Positions 17,276 to 26,004 of a stretch of 64,000 bases of DNA are shown here, one piece after another (the stretch's first letter is position 1; the number at the start of each line of letters is the position of its first letter). The notes beneath the pieces were generated by a model. That model had not been told where the DNA came from and did not search any database. It saw only the letters and a list, made by a program, of their open reading frames with translations. The position numbers were made by a program, and so were the translations under genes. Source of the DNA: Actinobacteria bacterium OK074 (GTDB taxonomy: Bacteria > Actinomycetota > Actinomycetes > Streptomycetales > Streptomycetaceae); assembly GCA_001298575.1 (NCBI GenBank), contig LJCV01000177.1:1-64000 (forward strand). Reading direction: 5' to 3'.

Positions 17276-17467
17276 GAATCACGGCAAGGGCAGTCACCCT
17301 GTCGGCCGAGTGGCCGGAAATCCCTGCCCTCACGTGGCGATCAGGCCATCACGGTCGGTATCCGGACGGGAACACCTGTCCTGCGAACAGCCAATTGCCC
17401 CACGCATAGGCCGATTCAGCGGCTTCGGGGCGGTTATCGACCTTGGGGCAGGGGCAGACGTCGGTGT

Positions 17468-17650
17468 ATGGGCTGGACGCACGACTACAGTGACGCAGCA
17501 CGCAACCGCCGCTCGGCCACCGGTCCGGGCTCCCATGAGAGGGGCACCCCGCAGCTGCCGGGCGCCGATCCCCGCATGGGCATCCCGCGCATCCTGCGCC
17601 GCCGGGCCCGCTGGGTCTCGGCCCGCCTGCGCCACCAGCAACGCGACTGA
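17468..17650 (+). CDS. Small basic protein, 60 residues, unrecognised
   Basis: An ATG frame of 60 residues rich in Arg and His with no hydrophobic stretch (MGWTHDYSDAARNRRSATG at the N-terminus, WVSARLRHQQRD at the end). It fills an otherwise empty space between two convergent genes and ends 18 bases before the MarP stop codon. GGGGCAG lies about 10-15 bases upstream. Codon use is plausible, but a chance frame in GC-rich DNA cannot be excluded. Confidence 0.4.
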   Translation: MGWTHDYSDAARNRRSATGPGSHERGTPQLPGADPRMGIPRILRRRARWVSARLRHQQRD

Positions 17651-17667
17651 GCCCGCCTCCCAGGGGT

Positions 17668-18867
17668 TCACAACGCGCAGCTGTCGCTGTCCACCTGCTG
17701 ATTCGCGGTCCGCCCGCGGGTGATGTCCAGCCGGACCTCGTCCGCGGTGAGCGCGTACCCGGTCTGGGCGTCGTCCAGGGACTTCGCGAAGACGACGCCG
17801 TACACCTCGCCCTCCGGGGTGAGCAGCGGGCCGCCGGAGTTGCCCTGGCGGACGGTCGCGTACAGCGAGTACACGTCGCGGCGGACGGTGCCGCGGTGGT
17901 AGATGTCCGGGCCGTTGGCCGCGATACGGCCGCGCACGCGCGCGGGCTGCACGTCGTACGCCCCGTTCTCCGGGAACCCGGCGACGATCGCGTCGCTGCT
18001 GCTGACCGCGTCCGAGGTGGTGAACCTCAGCGCGGGCGCGGTCAGGTCCGGTACGTCCAGGACGGCGATGTCGCGCTTCCAGTCGTACAGGACGACTTTC
18101 GCGGCGTACTTGCGGCCCTCGCCGCCTATCTGGACGGTGGGGTCGTCGACGCCGCCCACCACGTGCGCGTTGGTCATCACGCGGCGCTCGCCGAAGACGA
18201 AGCCGCTGCCTTCGAGGACCTTGCCGCAACTCTGGGCGGTGCCCACGACCTTGACGATGGACTGCTGGGCGCGCTGGGCGACCGCGCTGCGGGCGAGCGC
18301 CGGGTCGGGGGGCTGGACCTCGGTGATGGGCTCGTTCGAGAAGGGGCTGAAGACCTGCGGGAAGCCGTTCTGCGCGAGGACGGAGGAGAAGTCCGCGAAC
18401 CAGGTGTCGGCCTGCGAGGGCAGCGCCCGGGACACGCCGAGCAGCACCTTGGAGCCGCGGACCTCCTTGCCCAGCGTCGGCAGCGTCGTACCGGCGAGGG
18501 CGGAGCCGATCAGCCAGGCGACCAGCAGCATCGCGACGACGTTCACCAGCGCGCCGCCCGTGGCGTCCAGGGCGCGCGCCGGGGACCAGGTGATGTACCG
18601 GCGCAGCTTGTTGCCGAGGTGGGTGGTCAGGGCCTGGCCGACCGAGGCGCAGATGATGACGACGACCACGGCGATCACGGCGGCGGTCGTGTTCACCTCG
18701 GCGTTGTCGGTCAGCGCGTCCCAGACGACCGGCAGCACGTAGACGGCGACGAGGCCGCCGCCAAGGAAGCCGATCACCGACAGGATGCCGACGACGAAGC
18801 CCTGGCGGTACCCGACGACGGCGAACCACACGGCGGCGAGCAACAGCAGGATGTCCAGCACATTCAC
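17668..18867 (-). CDS. marP: MarP-like membrane serine protease (CvpA-trypsin fusion)
   Basis: A 399-residue periplasm-facing protease. The N-terminal ~165 residues carry four membrane helices of the CvpA type (VLDILLLLAAVWFAVVGYRQ, then three more). The C-terminal ~230 residues are a trypsin/HtrA-like domain with His in TNAHVVGG, Asp in WKRDIAVLDV and Ser in QGNSGGPLL. Two cysteines (SCGKV and the C-terminal SDSCAL) may form a regulatory disulfide as in M. tuberculosis MarP (Rv3671c, 397 residues), which confers acid resistance. GTG at 18867 (VNVLDILLL) gives the family length; a longer frame to 18981 lacks a ribosome site. Confidence 0.85.
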   Translation of the reverse strand: MNVLDILLLLAAVWFAVVGYRQGFVVGILSVIGFLGGGLVAVYVLPVVWDALTDNAEVNTTAAVIAVVVVIICASVGQALTTHLGNKLRRYITWSPARALDATGGALVNVVAMLLVAWLIGSALAGTTLPTLGKEVRGSKVLLGVSRALPSQADTWFADFSSVLAQNGFPQVFSPFSNEPITEVQPPDPALARSAVAQRAQQSIVKVVGTAQSCGKVLEGSGFVFGERRVMTNAHVVGGVDDPTVQIGGEGRKYAAKVVLYDWKRDIAVLDVPDLTAPALRFTTSDAVSSSDAIVAGFPENGAYDVQPARVRGRIAANGPDIYHRGTVRRDVYSLYATVRQGNSGGPLLTPEGEVYGVVFAKSLDDAQTGYALTADEVRLDITRGRTANQQVDSDSCAL

Positions 18868-19116
18868 CGTTTGGGGCCTCGCCTCGTCACCGGCCGACTT
18901 CGCATCGCGGGGCATCGTACGGCCGTTCGACACGCCGCCGCCCGGCGGTACTTCCCGGGCCGGCATCGCATGGGACGGCATCGCATGAGCCGGGGCCCCG
19001 GCGTCCGGCCCACCGTCGGCCGACGGCCGTTCACTTCGCCCTCACCGCGCGGCCGTCCGTCCGCGACCCGCTCTCCCCCGGCTCCCCCGGAACACATCAG
19101 CACGCACGCCACCCTG

Positions 19117-20094
19117 TCATGCGCGCCAGTCGATCGGGACCTGCTTCTCGCGGTCCCAGGGGCGCTCCCAGCCCGAGTAGTGCAGCAACCGGTCGATGAC
19201 ACCGGCCGTGAACCCCCACACGAGGGCCGATTCGACCAGGAATGCCGGGCCCAGATGGCCGCTGGGGTGCACGGCGGTGACCCGGTGCGCGGAGTCCGTG
19301 AGATCCGCCACGGGGACGGTGAACACGCGCGCCGTCTCGTTCTGGTCCATCGCGCGTACGGGGCTGGGCTCGCGCCACCAGCCGAGGACCGGGGTGACGA
19401 CGAAGCCGCTCACCGGGATGTAGAGCCGGGGCAGCACGCCGAAGAGCTGCACACCGGACGGGTCGAGCCCGGTCTCCTCCTCGGCCTCGCGCAGGGCGGC
19501 CCGCAGCGGTCCGTCGGTGTCCGGGTCGCCGTCCTCGGGGTCGAGGGAGCCGCCGGGGAAGGACGGCTGCCCGGCGTGCGAGCGCAGGGAGCCCGCCCGC
19601 TCCATGAGCAGCAGCTGGCCGCCGCGCCGCCCCTCGCCGAACAGGATCAGCACGGCGGACTGCCGTCCCGCGCCGTCCTTGGGCGGCAGGAACCGGCTGA
19701 GCTGCCGGGGCTCGACGCTGTCGACGGCCCGCACGACCGGGTCCAGCCAGCCGGGCAGCCCCTCCCGGGTCACCTCGGGCGCGGGCCGCACGGACTCGGC
19801 CGTACGGCTCGTGGGGACGCCCGGGTGGTGCGCGGGGCCCGTACGGTGCGTGGGGCCCGCCGTACGGTGTGCGGGGCCTGTGCGGCTGCCGGGGCCGCCC
19901 TCCGTGCCGCTGCCGTTGCCGCTCGCGCCGCCGGTACCGGCGCCGATACCGCCCTGACCGCCCGCGCCGCCCGTACTGCTCGTGCCACTCGTGCCGTTGC
20001 TGCCGTTCGTGCTGCTCACCCTGCTCAAGCCGCTGTTGCCGGTACCGATGCCGATGCCGATCCCGGTTTCACTCGTGTCGCTGCCGTGTGTCAT
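19117..20094 (-). CDS. Nudix hydrolase, CoA pyrophosphatase type
   Basis: The last ~210 residues are a Nudix domain of the NudL (UPF0035) subgroup: the diagnostic LRSHAGQPSFPGGSLDPED precedes an extended Nudix box ending AALREAEEETGL. Enzymes of this type cleave CoA or acyl-CoA to 3',5'-ADP and phosphopantetheine. The N-terminal ~110 residues are low-complexity: alternating Gly-Ile and Gly-Thr, Ser-Gly-Thr and repeated GPAHRTAGP-like units. ATG at 20094 (MTHGSDTSE) has GGGGGTGG upstream; the low-complexity leader may be partly untranslated if a later start is used. It lies between MarP and Nth as in Rv3671c-Rv3674c. Confidence 0.8.
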   Translation of the reverse strand: MTHGSDTSETGIGIGIGTGNSGLSRVSSTNGSNGTSGTSSTGGAGGQGGIGAGTGGASGNGSGTEGGPGSRTGPAHRTAGPTHRTGPAHHPGVPTSRTAESVRPAPEVTREGLPGWLDPVVRAVDSVEPRQLSRFLPPKDGAGRQSAVLILFGEGRRGGQLLLMERAGSLRSHAGQPSFPGGSLDPEDGDPDTDGPLRAALREAEEETGLDPSGVQLFGVLPRLYIPVSGFVVTPVLGWWREPSPVRAMDQNETARVFTVPVADLTDSAHRVTAVHPSGHLGPAFLVESALVWGFTAGVIDRLLHYSGWERPWDREKQVPIDWRA

Positions 20095-20295
20095 AGCCAC
20101 CCCCGTCCTGCCGGTCCCAACGCCTGCGGGACCGCGGATCGTTCCGGGTGTCCCCCGTGTGGGTGTCTCGTGGGCCGAACGGGGATCCGGTCCGTGCACG
20201 GTACGCGCCTGGCCGATGCCCAGTCCGATGCCCGGTGCGGCGCCTGATCCGGTGGCCGGTCGGGGGGCCTGGTCGCGGTACCCGGTCCCGTTGGC

Positions 20296-21333
20296 TCAAC
20301 GGGCCGCTCCCAGTGGCGGGGCCGGGATGCCGCCCGCGTCCAGGTACGACTGCGGCGGGTTGAGGCGCTGGCCGGGGAAGCCGCCCTTCTCGTACTTGAG
20401 GAGCTTCTTCGCCTTCTCCGGGTCGGTCTCGCCCTCGCCGTACGCCGGGCAGAGCGGGGCGATGGGACAGGCGCCGCAGGCGGGTTTGCGGGCGTGGCAG
20501 ATGCGGCGGCCGTGGAAGATCACGTGGTGGGACAGCATCGTCCAGTCGCTCTTGGGGAAGAGCGCGCCGATGGCGGTCTCGATCTTGCCGGGGTCCGTCT
20601 CGTCGGTCCACCGCCAGCGCCGTACGAGCCGCTGGAAGTGCGTGTCCACGGTGATCCCGGGCCGTCCGAAGGCGTTGCCGAGCACGACGAAGGCGGTCTT
20701 GCGGCCCACCCCGGGCAGTTTGACGAGGTCTTCGAGGCGGCCGGGGACCTCGCCGCCGAAGTCCTCCACCAGCGCTTTGGAGAGCCCTATGACGGACCGG
20801 GTCTTGGCCCGGAAGAACCCGCACGGCCGCAGGATCTCCTCGACCTCCTCCGGGTTCGCCACGGCGAGGTCCTCGGGGGTCGGGTACTTGGCGAAGAGCG
20901 TCGGGGTCGTCTGGTTGACCCTGAGATCGGTGGTCTGCGCGGACAGGACAGTGGCGACGATCAGCTGGAAGGAGTTCTCGAAGTCGAGCTCGGGGTGCGC
21001 GTACGGGTACACCTCGGCGAGTTCCCGGTCGATACGGCGCGCCCGGCGTACGAGGGCGGTGTGCGACTCGTTGGCGAGGGGCTTCGGGGGCGTGGGGGCG
21101 GCCTTCTTCGAGGGCGCCGAGGCAGCCTTCTTGGCGACGGATTTGGTCGCGGTCCTGGCCGCGGTCGCCTTCTTGGTGACGGCCGCCTTCTTGACCACCG
21201 TTTTGGCCACCGTCTTGGTCGTCGTCTTCTTCGCGGCGGCCTTCTTTACCGGTGCACCTTTTGTGTTTTTTACGGCTTTCCTGACTCCGCTCGGGGCTTG
21301 TTCGCCCTCAGCGGAATCGCGTCGTACAACCAC
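20296..21333 (-). CDS. nth: Endonuclease III with histone-H1-like N-terminal extension
   Basis: DNA glycosylase/AP lyase of base-excision repair. Residues ~100-330 are the Nth domain: helix-hairpin-helix LPGVGRKTA with the catalytic Lys, catalytic Asp in GITVDTHF, and the [4Fe-4S] ligands C-x6-C-x2-C-x5-C at [17 protein letters not shown]. The first ~85 residues are an extra Lys/Ala/Thr-rich tail ([17 protein letters not shown] and similar), like the C-terminus of histone H1 or the mycobacterial HupB tail, and probably binds DNA non-specifically. GTG at 21333 has AAGGGGG nine bases upstream, so the tail is translated. Family length is ~215-260; this one is 345. Confidence 0.92.
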   Translation of the reverse strand: MVVRRDSAEGEQAPSGVRKAVKNTKGAPVKKAAAKKTTTKTVAKTVVKKAAVTKKATAARTATKSVAKKAASAPSKKAAPTPPKPLANESHTALVRRARRIDRELAEVYPYAHPELDFENSFQLIVATVLSAQTTDLRVNQTTPTLFAKYPTPEDLAVANPEEVEEILRPCGFFRAKTRSVIGLSKALVEDFGGEVPGRLEDLVKLPGVGRKTAFVVLGNAFGRPGITVDTHFQRLVRRWRWTDETDPGKIETAIGALFPKSDWTMLSHHVIFHGRRICHARKPACGACPIAPLCPAYGEGETDPEKAKKLLKYEKGGFPGQRLNPPQSYLDAGGIPAPPLGAAR

Positions 21334-21492
21334 CCGAGCAGCCCCCTTGGCCTGTGCTCACTCCGGTGCTCCCACCGGCTATTCGGACACTCGGCCAGCC
21401 TAAAGCCCGGCACCGACATCCGCCCCGGACCCACGAGATCAGCGCCCAATTGGCCCCCTGCCGCATTGCGTGGCACACCAGTGCGGCATCCT

Positions 21493-21506
21493 TGTGACAG
21501 ATCACA
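21493..21506. promoter_or_regulatory. Candidate Crp operator in the crp promoter
   Basis: TGTGACAGATCACA is a palindrome with TGTGA and TCACA arms, 91 bases before the crp GTG start. The arms match Crp/FNR-type half-sites, although the spacer is 4 rather than the 6 bases of the E. coli consensus; as GTG-N6-CAC it agrees with the reported Streptomyces Crp preference. Suggests autoregulation. Confidence 0.5.
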
Positions 21507-21596
21507 CTGTTTGGACCGTCCGGCAAAATGGGGAGCACGGTCCCCTGGTACGTGGGGGAGCAAGGTCCCCTGAGCAGGTCGACAAGGAGAGAACTC

Positions 21597-22271
21597 GTGG
21601 ACGACGTTCTGCGGCGCAATCCGCTCTTCGCGGCGCTCGACGACGAGCAGGCCGCGGAGCTCCGCGCCTCCATGAGCGAGGTGACCCTCGCGCGTGGCGA
21701 CGCCCTGTTCCACGAGGGCGACCCCGGTGACCGCCTGTACGTGGTCACGGAGGGCAAGGTCAAGCTGCACCGCACCTCACCCGACGGCCGCGAGAACATG
21801 CTGGCCGTGGTCGGCCCCGGCGAACTCATCGGCGAGCTGTCGCTGTTCGACCCGGGCCCGCGCACGGCCACGGCCACCGCGCTCACCGAGGTCAAGCTGC
21901 TCGGCCTCGGCCACGGCGACCTCCAGCCCTGGCTGAACGCGCGCCCCGAGGTGGCCGGCGCCCTGCTGCGCGCCGTCGCCCGGCGGCTGCGCAAGACGAA
22001 CGACCAGATGTCCGACCTGGTCTTCTCGGACGTCCCCGGCCGCGTCGCCCGCGCCCTGCTCGACCTCTCGCGCCGCTTCGGCGTGCAGTCGGAGGAGGGC
22101 ATCCACGTGGTGCACGACCTCACGCAGGAAGAGCTGGCCCAACTGGTCGGCGCCTCCCGCGAGACGGTCAACAAGGCCCTCGCCGACTTCGCGGGCCGCG
22201 GCTGGCTCCGCCTGGAGGCCCGCGCGGTGATCCTCCTGGACGTGGAACGCCTGGCGAAGCGGTCGCGGTAG
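21597..22271 (+). CDS. crp: Crp-family transcription regulator
   Basis: 224 residues, the length of S. coelicolor Crp. Residues ~10-125 are a cyclic-nucleotide-binding domain with the phosphate-binding cassette ELIGELSLFDPGPRTATA; residues ~145-220 are a winged helix-turn-helix with LTQEELAQLVGASRETVNKA. In Streptomyces it controls spore germination and secondary metabolism through many promoters including biosynthetic clusters. GTG at 21597 with AAGGAGAG upstream at 21584. Single gene, divergent from nth. Confidence 0.93.
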   Translation: MDDVLRRNPLFAALDDEQAAELRASMSEVTLARGDALFHEGDPGDRLYVVTEGKVKLHRTSPDGRENMLAVVGPGELIGELSLFDPGPRTATATALTEVKLLGLGHGDLQPWLNARPEVAGALLRAVARRLRKTNDQMSDLVFSDVPGRVARALLDLSRRFGVQSEEGIHVVHDLTQEELAQLVGASRETVNKALADFAGRGWLRLEARAVILLDVERLAKRSR

Positions 22272-22403
22272 CGGCTAAGCGGGAGCGGTGCCGGTAACGG
22301 GTCGCGCCGGCGGCGGGTTCGCGGGCGCGGCACGTTCGCGGTGCCGGCCGCCAACCCCCGAAAATCCCTCTCCCCGGCGCCCCCGGCAGGGCACAGTGGC
22401 CCC

Positions 22404-23267
22404 ATGGACAGCAGCACGGACGCCGCCGACGGCCCCGGCCACAGACACGCGTACGGCAAGGGGCTCGACTCCCGGGGCTACATCGAGCGTGAGGGCTCCC
22501 TGGGGCGGATCCCGGGGCCGTTCCGGCCCGTCGTGGCCGTCGCCCGGGACCGGCTCCTGGACACCTTCGGCGCCCGTCTGACCGGCGCCTACCTCTACGG
22601 CTCGGTCCCGCGCGGGACCGCCGGGCCCGGACAGAGCGACCTCGATCTGCTGGTCGTCCTGCGGGAGGAGCCCAGAGACGCCGACCGCGCGGACGCGCGC
22701 GGGCTCGACGAGGCGCTCGACAAGGAGTTCGCGCAGATCGACGGCGCGGGCACGCTCCTGGTCGGTCGCGCCCAGGTGCTCAGCGACCTGGAGACGCACG
22801 ACCTCGGCTGGTTCGTCGCCTGTCTGTGCACGCCGCTCCTCGGCGAGGACCTCGCCGAGTTCCTGCCGCGCTACCGGCCGGACTCGCTCCTCGCGCGCGA
22901 GACGAACGGCGACCTCGCGCTGTTCCTGGAGCGCTGGCGGGCCCGGATCCCGGAGACGACCACGGAGGCGGGCCTGCGGGCCTTCCTGCGCGGCGCGTCA
23001 CGCCATGTCGTCCGCACCGGTTTCACGCTCGTCATGCCCCGCTGGAACGGCTGGACCAGCGACCTGGACGAGATGGCGGCGGTGTTCGCCGCCCACTACC
23101 CGGAGCACGGCCCCCAGTTGCACCGGGCCGCCGCCCTCGGCCGCACCCCGACCGGCGACCCCGCCGTCGCCCTGCCCGCCCTGCGGTCCTACGTCGACGA
23201 TCTCGGCCCCTGGCTCGCCGAGGAGTACGCGCGCGTGCACGGCGTGAAGGCCCCGCGCCCCGAATGA
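22404..23267 (+). CDS. Nucleotidyltransferase-domain protein
   Basis: 287 residues. The segment AYLYGSVPRGTAGPGQSDLD (about residues 65-84) is the GS-x-DxD signature of the polymerase-beta nucleotidyltransferase fold, as in aminoglycoside adenylyltransferases and MNT/HEPN proteins. The C-terminal half is helical, with FLRGASRHVVRTGFTL and LPALRSYVDDLGPWLAEEYA, similar to the helical domain of AadA-like enzymes. No companion HEPN gene is present. The substrate cannot be told; resistance or regulatory nucleotidylation are both open. ATG at 22404 is preceded by GCACAGTGG, with no clear Shine-Dalgarno. Confidence 0.7.
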   Translation: MDSSTDAADGPGHRHAYGKGLDSRGYIEREGSLGRIPGPFRPVVAVARDRLLDTFGARLTGAYLYGSVPRGTAGPGQSDLDLLVVLREEPRDADRADARGLDEALDKEFAQIDGAGTLLVGRAQVLSDLETHDLGWFVACLCTPLLGEDLAEFLPRYRPDSLLARETNGDLALFLERWRARIPETTTEAGLRAFLRGASRHVVRTGFTLVMPRWNGWTSDLDEMAAVFAAHYPEHGPQLHRAAALGRTPTGDPAVALPALRSYVDDLGPWLAEEYARVHGVKAPRPE

Positions 23268-23309
23268 CCCCGGGTTGGAAAAACAAACCGACCGGCCTTG
23301 CGGCAGGGC

Positions 23310-24140
23310 CTAGATGAGCCCGTGCTCGCGGAGGTACTCCAGCTGGGCCCGTACCGAGAGTTCGGCGGCCGGCCACAGCGAGCGGTCCACGTCCGCGTAG
23401 ACGCGCGCGACGACCTCCTCCGGTGTCCGGTGGCCGCTCTCCACCGCCGTCTCGACCTGGGCGAGCCGGTGGGCGCGGTGGGCGAGGTAGAACTCGACGG
23501 CGCCCTGGGCGTCGTCCAGGACGGGGCCGTGGCCCGGGAGGACCGTGTGCACCCCGTCGTCGACCGTGAGCGACCTCAGACGCCGCAGGGAGTCCAGATA
23601 GTCCCCCAGGCGGCCGTCCGGGTGGGCCACGACGGTCGTTCCGCGCCCCAGGACGGTGTCACCCGTCAGGACGGCCCGGTCGGCCGGGAGATGGAAGCAC
23701 AGCGAGTCGGCGGTGTGCCCCGGCGTGGGCACGACCCGCAGTTCGAGACCGCCGACCGTGACGACGTCCCCGTGGCCGAGCCCCTCGTCGCCGAGCCGGA
23801 GTGCGGGGTCCAGCGCGCGCACGCGCGTGGAGGTCAGTTCGGCGAACCGGACCGCTCCCTCCGCGTGGTCGGGGTGCCCGTGCGTGAGCAGCGTCAGCGC
23901 CACCCTCTTGCCGAGCTTGTCGGCCGTCTCGACGACGTTGCGCAGATGCCCGTCGTCCAGGGGGCCCGGGTCGATCACCACCGCGAGGTCGGAGTCCGGT
24001 TCGGAGAGGATCCAGGTGTTGGTGCCGTCTAGGGTCATCGCGGACGCGTTGGGCGCCAGGACGTTCACCGCGCGCGTGGTGGCGGGACCCGTCAGGACCC
24101 CGCCGCGCGGCTGGCCGGGGAGGGCGGCGGCGTCGGTCAT
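23310..24140 (-). CDS. Metallo-beta-lactamase-fold hydrolase (LACTB2-like)
   Basis: 276 residues. Metal site HGHPDH (about residues 86-91), further ligands in PTPGHTADS, LTGDTVLG and VLPGHGP. The C-terminal helices with RTPEEVVARVYADV form the winged-helix-like lid of the LACTB2/glyoxalase II-like subgroup. Its start overlaps the stop of the upstream Nudix gene, so both are translated together. Equivalent to Rv3677c. Substrate unknown. Confidence 0.85.
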   Translation of the reverse strand: MTDAAALPGQPRGGVLTGPATTRAVNVLAPNASAMTLDGTNTWILSEPDSDLAVVIDPGPLDDGHLRNVVETADKLGKRVALTLLTHGHPDHAEGAVRFAELTSTRVRALDPALRLGDEGLGHGDVVTVGGLELRVVPTPGHTADSLCFHLPADRAVLTGDTVLGRGTTVVAHPDGRLGDYLDSLRRLRSLTVDDGVHTVLPGHGPVLDDAQGAVEFYLAHRAHRLAQVETAVESGHRTPEEVVARVYADVDRSLWPAAELSVRAQLEYLREHGLI

Positions 24141-25033
24141 GCGGAGGCTCCACCGGTCGTCGGTCGCGGGTCTGCGGCGGGCAGCAGGATGTGCCGGGTG
24201 AACTCGTCGTGGCCGGGCCAGACCAGCACGATCTCGTCGCCCTCCTGCCGGGCCCTGGCCAGCACGGGCGTCAGGTCACGCACGCGTGCGGCGGCGAGGG
24301 TCTCGCCGACGGTGGCGTACCCGGTCAGCTGGCGCAGGGTGGTGATGGTGGGCGGCATCATCCGCAGCTCGCCCCTGTCGTACCCCTGGGCCGCGTCCGC
24401 CGGGCGGATCCACACCGTGCGGTCGGCCTCCGTGGAGGCGTTGCGGGTGCGCTGCCCCTCCGGGAGGGCGGCGACGAAGAACCAGGTGTCGTAACGGCGG
24501 GTCTCGAACTCGGGCGTGATCCAGCGTGCCCAGGCGCCCAGCAGGTCCGACCTGAGAACGAGTCCCCTGCGGTCGAGGAACTGTGCGAAGGACACGTCCC
24601 TGGCGACCAGGGCCGCCCGGTCGTCCTCCCAGTCGTCGCCCGTGGTGTCGCCGACCACGGTGTCCGGGGTCGGCCCGGCGAGCAGCACGCCCGCCTCCTC
24701 GTACGTCTCCCGGACGGCCGCGCAGACGACGGCCTGGGCGGAGGTCTCGTCGACGCCGAGCCGCTCGGCCCACCACGCGCGCGTGGGGCCCGCCCAGCGG
24801 ACCTGCTGGTCGTCGTCGCGCGGGTCGACGCCACCGCCCGGGTACGCGTACGCGCCGCCCGCGAAGGCCATGGAGGTGCTCCGGCGCAGCATGTGGACGT
24901 CCGGGACGGTGCCGGTGTCGCGGAGCAGCATGACGGTGGCCGCCCGTCTGGGGACGACCGGGGTGAGGGTGCCCTCCGCGAGGGCGCGGATCCGTTCGGG
25001 CCACTCTGCCGGGAACCACTGACCGTTCGCCAT
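24137..25033 (-). CDS. Nudix hydrolase, NUDT19-like
   Basis: 298 residues. The Nudix box is split by a long insertion: GGAYAYPGGGVDPRDDD is separated by about 35 residues from AAVRETYEEAGVLLAG, the layout of NUDT7/NUDT19-type CoA-diphosphate hydrolases and related actinobacterial proteins. ATG at 25033. Partner MBL-fold gene follows with a 4-base overlap. The two may process a thioester or CoA-derived product in sequence; this is inference from the coupling alone. Confidence 0.8.
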   Translation of the reverse strand: MANGQWFPAEWPERIRALAEGTLTPVVPRRAATVMLLRDTGTVPDVHMLRRSTSMAFAGGAYAYPGGGVDPRDDDQQVRWAGPTRAWWAERLGVDETSAQAVVCAAVRETYEEAGVLLAGPTPDTVVGDTTGDDWEDDRAALVARDVSFAQFLDRRGLVLRSDLLGAWARWITPEFETRRYDTWFFVAALPEGQRTRNASTEADRTVWIRPADAAQGYDRGELRMMPPTITTLRQLTGYATVGETLAAARVRDLTPVLARARQEGDEIVLVWPGHDEFTRHILLPAADPRPTTGGASA

Positions 25034-25224
25034 GGCCGGAGGCTATCCCGTGCCGGGCGGATGTTCGAGAGGCAGTGATCGAGGTCCCGCACCACCCGAA
25101 GAGGCGGCCTCCGGGGCACCAGGGGCCGGGGCCGAAGCGCCAAGGGCCGGGGGCGGGGCCGGGGCCGGGGCGCCGGTGGCCGGGGGCGGTGGAAAGACCA
25201 GCCCCCGCCCCCACATCCCGGCGG

Positions 25225-25692
25225 CTACGCCTCCGTCAGCTCCACCTGGACCTCGACCTCGACAGTCGCGTCCAGCGGCAGCACCGCGACGCCGACCGCG
25301 CTGCGCGCGTGCACGCCCTTGTCGCCGAGAACCTCGCCGAGCAGCTCGCTCGCGCCATTGACCACACCGGGCTGCCCCGTGAAGTCGGGGGCCGAGGCGA
25401 CGAAGCCGACGACCTTCACCACGCGCGCGACGCGGTCGAGATCACCGGCCACGGACTTCACGGCGGCCAGCGCGTTCAGCGCGCACGTACGGGCCAGTTG
25501 CTTGGCCTCCTCGGCCGTGACCTCGGCGCCCACCTTGCCGGTGACGGGCAACTTGCCGTCCACCATGGGCAGTTGACCGGAGGTGTACACGTACACGCCC
25601 GACTGCACGGCGGGCTGGTAGGCGGCCAGCGGCGGTACGACCGCGGGCAGGGTCAGGCCGAGTTCGGCCAGCCGGTCCTCGACGGCGCTCAC
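25225..25692 (-). CDS. RidA-family imine/enamine deaminase
   Basis: 155 residues with the YjgF/YER057c/UK114 fold: YTSGQLPMVDGKLPVTGKVG, then GDLDRVARVVKVVGFV and RSAVGVAVLPLDATVEVEVQVE, in which the Arg contacts substrate carboxylate. RidA hydrolyses reactive 2-aminoacrylate; this longer subgroup is of uncertain activity. GTG at 25692 overlaps the TGA of the small upstream gene (GTGA), so it is coupled. Equivalent to Rv3678c. Confidence 0.85.
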   Translation of the reverse strand: MSAVEDRLAELGLTLPAVVPPLAAYQPAVQSGVYVYTSGQLPMVDGKLPVTGKVGAEVTAEEAKQLARTCALNALAAVKSVAGDLDRVARVVKVVGFVASAPDFTGQPGVVNGASELLGEVLGDKGVHARSAVGVAVLPLDATVEVEVQVELTEA

Positions 25693-25847
25693 GCCTGCTT
25701 CTCCCGCTTCAGGTAGGCCACCAGTTGTTCGGGGTTCGGCCCGGGCACGACCTGGACGAGCTCCCAGCCGTCCTCGCCCCAGGTGTCCAGAATCTGCTTC
25801 GTGGCATGGACGAGCAGCGGCACAGTCGCGTATTCCCACTTGGTCAT
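25689..25847 (-). CDS. Small DUF4177-like protein, 52 residues
   Basis: A 52-residue frame, MTKWEYATVPLLVHATKQ at the start and EQLVAYLKREKQA at the end, with the central DTWGEDGWELVQVVPGP, which resembles the DUF4177 signature (W-E-x-x-x-V, G-W-E-L-V). The start is ATG at 25847. It overlaps the ridA GTG by four bases, so the two form an operon. Function unknown. Conserved at this place upstream of ridA in Streptomyces as far as I recall. Confidence 0.8.
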   Translation of the reverse strand: MTKWEYATVPLLVHATKQILDTWGEDGWELVQVVPGPNPEQLVAYLKREKQA

Positions 25848-25952
25848 GGGGGCGACTTTAGTCGTTGCCCCCGGGTACCCCTGCCGCCGCGTACCTGGCC
25901 ACGGGCGCGCACGGGGCCGTACGGATGGTCATATCGTCACCCGTGGCCGCAG

Positions 25953-25961
25953 TTATCCACA
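25953..25961. promoter_or_regulatory. DnaA box (TTATCCACA)
   Basis: An exact TTATCCACA, the classical bacterial DnaA box, stands 44 bases before the start of the first ArsA-like gene, in the divergent region between it and the small DUF4177 gene. It overlaps the space where the -35 region of the leaderless promoter would lie, so DnaA binding could repress it. Confidence 0.5.
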
Positions 25962-25991
25962 GCCTCCCGCTTAGCCCGCGGGCGGACTGGT

Positions 25992-25997
25992 TAGGCT
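25992..25997 (+). promoter_or_regulatory. -10 element of a likely leaderless promoter
   Basis: TAGGCT fits the TANNNT -10 pattern and ends 7 bases before the GTG start of the ArsA-like gene, so the predicted transcript begins at or next to the start codon. No Shine-Dalgarno is present between, in keeping with leaderless expression, which is common in actinobacteria. Confidence 0.55.
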
Positions 25998-26004
25998 CGA
26001 AGAC

